Assembly (NCBI GenBank): GCA_031262005.1
Contig: JAISIO010000135.1
Location: 1 to 11,739, forward strand
Direction of reading: 5' to 3'
Length of the DNA stretch: 11,739 bases
From: Bacteroidales bacterium
GTDB taxonomy: Bacteria; Bacteroidota; Bacteroidia; Bacteroidales; UBA1715
The first letter of the stretch is position 1; each line of letters starts with the position of its first letter. The position numbers were made by a program, and so were the translations under genes. Positions 7,264-11,739 of this stretch are shown in pieces. The notes under the pieces were generated by a model. That model searched no databases and had not been told where the DNA came from. It saw only the letters and a list, made by a program, of their open reading frames with translations.

Positions 7264-7462
7264 AAAAAAAACCCGCATCACTTTCTTAAATCGTAGAAAA
7301 CCCGAAAAAACAGGTTTTGGAGTGAAATTCGCCGCTAAAATCCTCATTCACCTTGCGGAAATTCTTGCGAATTTTTGAGGCTCGATATTGGCAAGTGTTA
7401 CTTGCTCCGGTGTTGTGTAAAACGTTGAGTTTTCACAGTACTTAAGAAAATAATACGAGTAT
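7264..7462 (-). ncRNA. ssrS: Structured RNA between zapA and rny, probable 6S RNA
   Basis: Seen: on the - strand, bases 7460-7440 pair with 7291-7271 in 21 consecutive pairs (five T-G and one G-T wobble), a long closing helix that encloses about 148 bases. The 3' arm is followed immediately by eight Ts (7271-7264). Inside are GTGAAA/TTTCAC (7436-7431 with 7327-7322), a GCAAGT/ACTTGC hairpin with a 3-base loop (7405-7391), CCTCA/TGAGG around an apical region, and an 8-bp hairpin on the 3' side (7318-7297, T6 loop). Known: 6S RNA is about 180-200 nt, a rod with a closing stem and a central bubble that mimics an open promoter and binds RNA polymerase; in E. coli ssrS lies just downstream of zapA. 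Inferred: size, closing stem and position beside zapA make 6S RNA the best reading. No good promoter precedes it, so it may be processed from the zapA transcript. The exact ends are estimates. Confidence 0.6.
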
Positions 7463-7476
7463 AATGTTTGTTCTTT

Positions 7477-7773
7477 CTATTGATTTATTTTTATAAATTC
7501 ATCTAGTTCTTCACACATTGTTTCTAATGTAACAGCTATTGTTGTATCCTTTTGTGCATTCTCAAACTCTATTAGTTTATGAGCAAACTGCAGCCCCACC
7601 ATTGCCAAAAAATCTTGGTTGTCTTTATTTTCAAATCGGCTCTCAAATTTTTTCGCCAAATCGTTAATGCGAACAGCGGCATTGCGAAATTTCTCCTCCT
7701 CGCTCCGCTCAACCTTCAATGGATATATCCGGTCAAGGATTTTTAATGTTATGGAAAGTTTATCGTCGCTCAT
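7477..7773 (-). CDS. zapA: Cell division protein ZapA
   Basis: 98 residues from the ATG at 7773. An in-frame ATG at 7791 would add six residues but destroy the tight junction with the preceding gene, so I prefer 7773. ZapA is a small cytoplasmic protein that tetramerises and cross-links FtsZ filaments at the division ring. The N-terminal SITLKILDRIYPLKVERSEEEKFRNAA has the usual strand-strand-helix ZapA head ending in the E-E-fR-A pattern, and the rest is a helix suited to coiled-coil dimerisation (AVRINDLAKKFESRF, then FLAMVGLQFAHKLIEFE). Its start codon overlaps the upstream stop in ATGA (7773-7770), which implies translational coupling with the ZapB-like gene. The structured RNA and rny follow downstream, a grouping I recall as common in Bacteroidota. 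Confidence 0.9.
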   Translation of the reverse strand: MSDDKLSITLKILDRIYPLKVERSEEEKFRNAAVRINDLAKKFESRFENKDNQDFLAMVGLQFAHKLIEFENAQKDTTIAVTLETMCEELDEFIKINQ

Positions 7774-8051
7774 TGTAATAATGCAATACATTCGTCTATT
7801 TCTCGTACAATCTCTTCTATACGTTGTTTCGCTTCGACATTGTTGCCTTGTGCTCCGCTCATGGCTTGCGCCGTTTGCAGTTCCATATAGTTTCTTTGTA
7901 AGTTCTCGATAGTTTCTTTATTCTGTTCTAATTGTTCGTTTAAATCGTTATTTTTTGTTTGTAAAACTTCGTTTTTTTCTTTCAACACTCGATACATTTC
8001 TCTCACTGTTGCAATCTGTTGTTGTAATTTTGCAATGATTGTTTCGGTCAT
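7770..8051 (-). CDS. Small coiled-coil protein, ZapB-like division partner (putative)
   Basis: 93 residues, almost entirely helical. Residues 5-62 show continuous heptad character (IIAKLQQQIATVREMYRVLKEK onward) rich in Q, E, N and L. A short break around AMSGAQGNN (63-71) is followed by a conserved-looking tail, RIEEIVREIDECIALL (76-91). There is no signal peptide or membrane segment. The stop codon overlaps the zapA start by the four bases ATGA, so the two proteins are probably made in equal amounts. In E. coli the partner of ZapA is the 81-residue coiled coil ZapB, and the size, fold type and coupling here suggest an equivalent role. Coiled coils converge easily, so homology to ZapB is not established. 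A good promoter lies just upstream. Confidence 0.75.
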   Translation of the reverse strand: MTETIIAKLQQQIATVREMYRVLKEKNEVLQTKNNDLNEQLEQNKETIENLQRNYMELQTAQAMSGAQGNNVEAKQRIEEIVREIDECIALLQ

Positions 8052-8087
8052 AAGAGTATGTATTATATCGCTTATTAAAATTACTTA

Positions 8088-8118
8088 CAAAAGTAGGAAA
8101 AGAAAAACACTTTTACAA
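8088..8118 (-). promoter_or_regulatory. Bacteroidota-type promoter for the zapB-like/zapA operon
   Basis: On the - strand TACTTTTG (8095-8088) matches the Bacteroidota -7 consensus TAnnTTTG exactly. A -33 TTG (8118-8116) lies 20 bases further upstream, which is suitable spacing. The start codon at 8051 would follow a short leader of about 30 bases. This is the only strong match to the phylum consensus that I noticed upstream of a gene here. Confidence 0.6.
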
Positions 8119-8290
8119 TAGACATTTCATTTTTTTATGTTTTATTTTCTCATTAGTCGTCGCCCTTCTACTCTTTCGTTGTATTTGTATCGAAATTTTT
8201 CTTTGCACAGAATCAATCCGAACGAAACAGAGCACTTATAAACTGCCTGTGATTTTGTGTATCTAAAAAATATCTTGATTCAAAATATAA
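8119..8290. other. Intergenic region downstream of rlmB
   Basis: 172 bases with no gene. I see no GC-rich hairpin followed by a T-run that would end the rlmB transcript. A weak pairing of GCACAGAATCA (8204-8214) with TGATTTTGTGT (8250-8260) spans a 35-base loop and needs wobble pairs. Otherwise the stretch is AT-rich and featureless. Confidence 0.5.
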
Positions 8291-9022
8291 TTATCCTCTC
8301 TGCCGTGCCGCCTCATACAAGCAAATTCCAGTAGCAACCGATACATTCAAAGAATTTATTTCCCCACTCATAGGTATGCAAATCCTGCGATCGGCAAGAT
8401 CAATAATCGACTGCGAAATTCCCCGTTCTTCATTACCCATAACCAAAGCGGTAGGGACTTTCATATCAACTTCATAACACGGTTCGGCAAATTTTTCGGA
8501 GGCACACACGAGTTGTAAACCGCTTTCTTGCAAATATTTGCAAGTTGCGGCAAGCGACTTCACTTTACACACCGGCACTTTAGCTAATGCTCCTGCCGAT
8601 GTTTTAAGCGCATCGGCACTAATTTGCGCCGAACCAACATGAGGCACTACCACGGCGTGCACACCCATACATTCGCACGAACGCACAATTGCACCGAAAT
8701 TACGCACATCACTCACTTCGTCGAGCAATACGATAAATGGATTTTCACCACGCTCGTAAATGAGCGGCAACAAAATTTCAATACTATCAAATTCTATAGG
8801 CGACGTGAACGCAATCACTCCTTGATGATTTTTCTGCGTAATGCGTTGTAATTTTTCTATCGGCACCGATTTTACGGTAACTCCTGCTTTGCGTGCATGA
8901 AAAATTATTTCTCGTATCATTTCATTGTCCGATTGTTTTTTTATTAGAATTTGGTCAATCGGTTTGCCTTCTTTTAGGGTTTCGAGCACTGCGTGAGTAC
9001 CAAATATCATTGTTTTTTCCAT
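8291..9022 (-). CDS. rlmB: 23S rRNA (guanosine-2'-O)-methyltransferase RlmB, SPOUT/TrmH family
   Basis: 243 residues, matching the RlmB length. In E. coli the enzyme 2'-O-methylates G2251 of 23S rRNA in the peptidyl-transferase region using S-adenosylmethionine. An N-terminal substrate-binding domain (MIFGTHAVLETL, 5-16, to about 75) precedes the knotted SPOUT domain. Motif 1 is LDEVSDVRNFGAIVRSCE (100-117, with N108 and R114), motif 2 LVMGNEERGIS (193-203), and motif 3 IPMSGEINSLNVSVATGICLYEA (216-238), which binds the cofactor and forms the trefoil knot. It is cytoplasmic. The ATG at 9022 is taken as the start; Met5 is possible because the conserved region begins there. It stands 86 bases from the Grx-SPOR gene, a spacer with an AT-rich inverted repeat. 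RlmB is preferred over other TrmH paralogues because of the N-terminal domain. Confidence 0.92.
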   Translation of the reverse strand: MEKTMIFGTHAVLETLKEGKPIDQILIKKQSDNEMIREIIFHARKAGVTVKSVPIEKLQRITQKNHQGVIAFTSPIEFDSIEILLPLIYERGENPFIVLLDEVSDVRNFGAIVRSCECMGVHAVVVPHVGSAQISADALKTSAGALAKVPVCKVKSLAATCKYLQESGLQLVCASEKFAEPCYEVDMKVPTALVMGNEERGISQSIIDLADRRICIPMSGEINSLNVSVATGICLYEAARQRG

Positions 9023-9046
9023 AATTTGATTCTATTTTTGAAGCGC

Positions 9047-9069
9047 ATAACTATTTGATTAATAGTTAT
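9047..9069. repeat. AT-rich inverted repeat in the rlmB leader
   Basis: ATAACTAT (9047-9054) and ATAGTTAT (9062-9069) are perfect inverted 8-mers around a 7-base loop, 25 bases or more upstream of the rlmB start. No T-run follows on either strand, so it is not a standard terminator. It could be an operator or a weak hairpin in the leader. Confidence 0.5.
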
Positions 9070-9108
9070 TCCGCAATATTTTTGTTTGTTTTTAGATAGA
9101 GATTGCGA

Positions 9109-9756
9109 TTATTTAAGAGGAAAAACAGAGGCTTCTGGAAATTTTCTCTGTACATACGGCAACACAGCGATTGCTTCTTCTTCGCTTGTAAATATTTGTG
9201 AATATATTCTGTATTTTTCTTGCATTTGCAGCATTCCTGCAAATTTATAGCCCTGAGTATGAAGTTCTTTCAATTTATCAGATGCTTGTTGTTTATCGGT
9301 AAACTCATATTGAATTATTACATAGCGTGGTTCTCCTTTGCGCAGAACACAATCGTCTGATTCTCCGCTTGTTGCTTCGTTCAATTGCATCACTACAGGT
9401 TTTGATTTTGCAAAATGTAAGGTGCCGTTTTTTTGTTGTATCAAGAGCGTGTTCACAATTCGTTGCAACGAAAGTGTAGTGTCGGTAGTGGGGTGAATGA
9501 GCGAATCATTCAGTAAAATAACCGGCAAGTGAATCATTGAGCGATAGCCTTTTGCCGCCAGACGTTTAAGCATAACATCAGCATTCCTATCGTCAGCCAA
9601 ATCATATTCGGCATAAGCAATTTGATTTCGCGTAAGTGTTGCTTTTGTCCATTTGCAATGTCCGCAACTTTGTTTGGTATACAATTCTAAGGTATCGGTT
9701 TGAGCAAACGTTGCCAAAGAATAAAAACTGAGAAGTAATCCAAGTATAAATTTCAT
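9109..9756 (-). CDS. Secreted glutaredoxin-fold protein with C-terminal SPOR-like domain
   Basis: I chose the ATG at 9756 (215 residues) because it opens a clean signal peptide, MKFILGLLLSFYSLATFAQ, cleaved after AFA; a longer in-frame start at 9846 runs back into radC. Residues 22-105 are glutaredoxin-like: LELYTKQSCGHCKWTK places a CGHC active site at 31-34 after the first strand, and HLPVILLNDSLI carries the expected cis-proline (P78). Residues about 144-215 (YVIIQYEFTDKQQASDKLKEL... YRIYSQIFTSEEEA) look like a SPOR fold, which in other proteins binds denuded peptidoglycan glycan strands. A third cysteine (C136) lies in the linker. There is no lipobox, so the product should be soluble in the periplasm. 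It follows radC by 40 bases. Inferred role: thiol-disulfide exchange held near septal peptidoglycan. The SPOR call is less certain than the glutaredoxin call. Confidence 0.75.
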   Translation of the reverse strand: MKFILGLLLSFYSLATFAQTDTLELYTKQSCGHCKWTKATLTRNQIAYAEYDLADDRNADVMLKRLAAKGYRSMIHLPVILLNDSLIHPTTDTTLSLQRIVNTLLIQQKNGTLHFAKSKPVVMQLNEATSGESDDCVLRKGEPRYVIIQYEFTDKQQASDKLKELHTQGYKFAGMLQMQEKYRIYSQIFTSEEEAIAVLPYVQRKFPEASVFPLK

Positions 9757-9796
9757 TTGTTTAAATAGTTGTTGATACATACGGTGAGCATTATTT

Positions 9797-10480
9797 TTAC
9801 AGCATATTTTCATCTGCGAAACTAAAATAATCATTTTTTGCCACAATTACATGGTCTATTAGCGTGCAGTCCATATATTCGGTAGCTTGTTTTACTTTAC
9901 GTGTAAGATTTTTGTCTTGTTCGCTTGGCTGAGTGTTTCCCGAAGGATGATTGTGCACCAAAATTAATGCGGAAGCAAGATATTCCATAGCATATTTTCC
10001 TATCAACTTTATATCTACCACAGTGCCTGCCGTACCACCAACGCTCAAAGTTTTGGAAGCAATAAGTTGTGAAGCGTTATTGAGATACAACACATGAAAT
10101 TCTTCATGTTGTAAGTGGGCTAATAATGGATGCATACGATTGAAAATATGACGACTTGCTTGTATTATAGGCAGCTGTTGAGCTTCGGCAGCATTGCGAC
10201 GACGTCCTAATTCAATTGCCGCAAGCAGTGTTATTGCTTTCGCTTTGCCTATTCCTTTTATTTTTGTTAAATCGGCAAATGAAAAATTAGCAAATTCAGC
10301 TACATTGTTGTTTGCTTGATGTAAAATTCGCTTTGCAATATCCACAGCCGACTCTTCACGACTACCCGTTGCAAGGAGAATAGCTATCAATTCAGCATTT
10401 GATAATGCACCTATTCCTTTGAGTAATGATTTTTCTCGCGGACGATCTTCGTGCGCCCATTCTTTTATAGTCAAGTTCAT
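9797..10480 (-). CDS. radC: RadC family JAMM-domain protein (UPF0758)
   Basis: 227 residues, the usual length. In order: the N-terminal RadC region (WAHEDRPREKSLLKGIGALSNAELIAILLATGS, 8-40), a helix-hairpin-helix (LTKIKGIGKAKAITLLAAIELGRR, 71-94) and a C-terminal JAB/MPN domain. The zinc-site signature is HNHPSGNTQPSEQD at 176-189, giving H176, H178, S186 and D189, with a preceding glutamate in HEEFHVLYL (E126 or E127). It is cytoplasmic. The family was named for an E. coli radiation-sensitivity mutation later assigned to another gene, so a repair role is not established; peptidase-like or nucleic-acid functions remain open. The ATG at 10480 fits the conserved MNLTIKEWA start. The 63-base spacer upstream has no recognisable promoter but holds AGGAAAT twice (10481-10487 and 10501-10507). 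All metal ligands are intact. Confidence 0.95.
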   Translation of the reverse strand: MNLTIKEWAHEDRPREKSLLKGIGALSNAELIAILLATGSREESAVDIAKRILHQANNNVAEFANFSFADLTKIKGIGKAKAITLLAAIELGRRRNAAEAQQLPIIQASRHIFNRMHPLLAHLQHEEFHVLYLNNASQLIASKTLSVGGTAGTVVDIKLIGKYAMEYLASALILVHNHPSGNTQPSEQDKNLTRKVKQATEYMDCTLIDHVIVAKNDYFSFADENML

Positions 10481-10543
10481 AGGAAATAGTATTAGTCGTT
10501 AGGAAATTACTTTTGTGTCTATCTCCTAAGCTCTAATTCCTTC

Positions 10544-11739
10544 TCAATTTTTAAAACAGCGTACACTTAATCCCGAAGGGGCATAATGTTTATAGCGAAT
10601 TACTCCTGTATATTTTTCGCTTTTGGCAATTTCCCTAACCCACATATAATAACCCTCGTCATCAACGCCTACGCTCGACGACATGAATACTCCCGCATCA
10701 TTCTCCGACACGAAATGTTCTCCTTCAGTCATATAACCACTATATGCAAATCCGTGCGTATGTATCATTTTTTCAACCACTTTTGCGGCGGCACCTCTGT
10801 TTGTTATTTCAATTCCCGATTGCATAGCTTCGGAGGCACTCATTCCAAGAGCCATTTCAAACATTATCCAGTCGGTATCAGACGGCACGTGAAACCCATT
10901 AGGACATAATCCTTGTACATGGTTTTCCGATACACTTTCTTTTTTTATTTGTACCAACGCATCATTGGCAATTTTATTACTTAGTGCTGTAGCAGCATTG
11001 CCGGCAACCGAATTTGCTATTATATCAAGCTGAGCATACGACAAGTGGTATGTATTTACCCAATCATTTTCGGGAGATGTAGCTGTGAACTCAATAATGG
11101 AGGTTATAGCTTTATTGAGTACTTCTTGAATGCTCGTTATGTCTACATATGTTTTGGTATCATTCAACGATTTTTTCAACACGTCAGTCATGGTACGGTG
11201 TATAGCTTCCTGTGTAATTCCTTCTACCGATGGTACCAAGACTTCGGGTGTTATAATTTGGTTAATCCTGTTTACAAATTCCTTTGCCGCTTGTGCCGAA
11301 GCAGCACCACATTCTTTGTTGATATAGACAGAAGACAGAATTTCATCAATATAATCCCACATTCCATTGCCGTTTTGGTCATTCATATTTGCTGAGGCGT
11401 TTTGCAACAATGTTTCCCAATCGGCATTCAATGCTGTTTCCATTGAATATAATGAGCCATTCTTCTCACAATTTCTTTCCACATTTTGATAGCAATACCG
11501 CACTCCATTGCGCACACCGTCTGTTTCTCCACTATATAACGCACCACCACTTGGAGTTTCACTTGCGAGTAGATTAGTACCAAGCACTTCAATAAAAGCA
11601 TCGGAAGCATCTATGATTCCATCATTGTTAGAATCAAATTGCACAGGCACAGGATTCTTATAGAAATCACCTTGATGTTCCATATACCCTTCAGGAACGT
11701 CATCTTTTTTACATGCTGAAAAGCATAATCCGATTACGG
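10544..11739 (-). CDS. Surface-exposed lipoprotein with EF-hand-like loops and a FISUMP domain, 5'-truncated
   Basis: The frame stays open past the right edge, so the true start is outside; the ATG at 11683 is internal. Reading on gives VIGLCFSAC-KKDDVPEG, the end of a lipoprotein signal peptide with the lipidated cysteine at 11713-11711. KKDD right after it matches the K-(D/E)2 type export signal known to send Bacteroidota lipoproteins to the cell surface. Two calcium-loop-like motifs follow: DSNNDGIIDASD (11635-11600) and DQNGNGMWDYID (11380-11345). A long helical middle has no recognised family. The last ~120 residues, from GLCPNGFHVPSDTDWIMFE through YSGYM, GVFMSS, YYMWVREI and GLSVRCFKN, follow the Fibrobacter succinogenes major paralogous (FISUMP) domain, which is common in Bacteroidota surface proteins and of unknown function. 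A ligand-binding or adhesive surface role is a guess. It is the first gene of the visible - strand run. Confidence 0.85.
   Translation of the reverse strand, partial: VIGLCFSACKKDDVPEGYMEHQGDFYKNPVPVQFDSNNDGIIDASDAFIEVLGTNLLASETPSGGALYSGETDGVRNGVRYCYQNVERNCEKNGSLYSMETALNADWETLLQNASANMNDQNGNGMWDYIDEILSSVYINKECGAASAQAAKEFVNRINQIITPEVLVPSVEGITQEAIHRTMTDVLKKSLNDTKTYVDITSIQEVLNKAITSIIEFTATSPENDWVNTYHLSYAQLDIIANSVAGNAATALSNKIANDALVQIKKESVSENHVQGLCPNGFHVPSDTDWIMFEMALGMSASEAMQSGIEITNRGAAAKVVEKMIHTHGFAYSGYMTEGEHFVSENDAGVFMSSSVGVDDEGYYMWVREIAKSEKYTGVIRYKHYAPSGLSVRCFKN

Noticed and set aside
7141..7347. 68-codon open frame on the - strand spanning the RNA and the rny start
   Set aside because: It runs through the structured RNA and continues out of frame into rny; the composition is low-complexity with no family resemblance.
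7264..7462. tmRNA or RNase P RNA as the identity of the structured RNA
   Set aside because: There is no tRNA-like acceptor end with CCA, no tag reading frame ending in ALAA, and none of the RNase P core conserved segments; the single long closing helix does not fit either RNA.
7774..7791. zapA start at 7791
   Set aside because: Met7 at 7773 gives the ATGA coupling with the upstream stop and the usual ZapA N terminus; the six extra residues (MYCIIT) are not family-like.
8204..8260. Possible terminator hairpin downstream of rlmB
   Set aside because: The pairing has an internal 35-base loop, depends on wobble pairs and lacks a T-run in the right place.
9757..9846. Longer start for the Grx-SPOR protein at 9846
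   Set aside because: It adds 30 residues in front of a clear signal peptide and overlaps the radC 3' end in another frame.
1..11739. CRISPR array, insertion sequence, prophage, tRNA or defence system
   Set aside because: I saw no regularly spaced repeats, transposase motifs, terminal inverted repeats, tRNA cloverleaf or known defence domains anywhere in the window.

Overview
The window is AT-rich chromosomal DNA from a member of the Bacteroidota, most probably the order Bacteroidales. The evidence is a two-PDZ RseP ending in LDGGH, RNase Y next to a ZapA gene, an NA37-family nucleoid-associated protein, a FISUMP-domain lipoprotein with an acidic/lysine-rich surface-export signal after its lipidated cysteine, a TTG-N20-TAnnTTTG promoter, and no Shine-Dalgarno sequences. 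I see no phage, transposon, CRISPR or plasmid genes.

Layout: one gene, rseP (5'-truncated by the window start), is on the + strand. Everything else is on the - strand. rseP converges on a PatB/MalY-type C-S lyase gene with only 11 bases between the stop codons. Read in the direction of transcription, the - strand starts at the right edge with a lipoprotein gene (5' end outside the window). It is followed by radC, a secreted glutaredoxin-SPOR protein, rlmB, a ZapB-like coiled-coil gene overlapping zapA, a structured RNA that looks like 6S RNA, and rny with a terminator. A second block follows: a WbpP-type UDP-HexNAc epimerase, a DUF4349-like/barrel envelope protein, an NA37 protein and the C-S lyase.

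Most of this is housekeeping. RseP does intramembrane proteolysis of envelope-stress regulators. RlmB modifies 23S rRNA, RNase Y starts mRNA decay at the membrane, and ZapA with its coiled-coil partner supports the FtsZ ring. RadC is a conserved JAMM protein of unclear role. The cell-envelope theme recurs in the epimerase, the barrel protein, the Grx-SPOR protein and the surface lipoprotein.

The best non-protein signal is at about 7264-7462 on the - strand. The ends of this zapA-rny spacer pair in an uninterrupted 21-bp helix (with G-U pairs) that encloses an open region with small hairpins, and the 3' end runs into eight Ts. Size, shape and position beside zapA all suggest 6S RNA. The most unusual proteins are the DUF4349-like/barrel fusion and the glutaredoxin-SPOR fusion. 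I did not find a convincing new multi-gene system; the rest reads as an ordinary core-genome segment.
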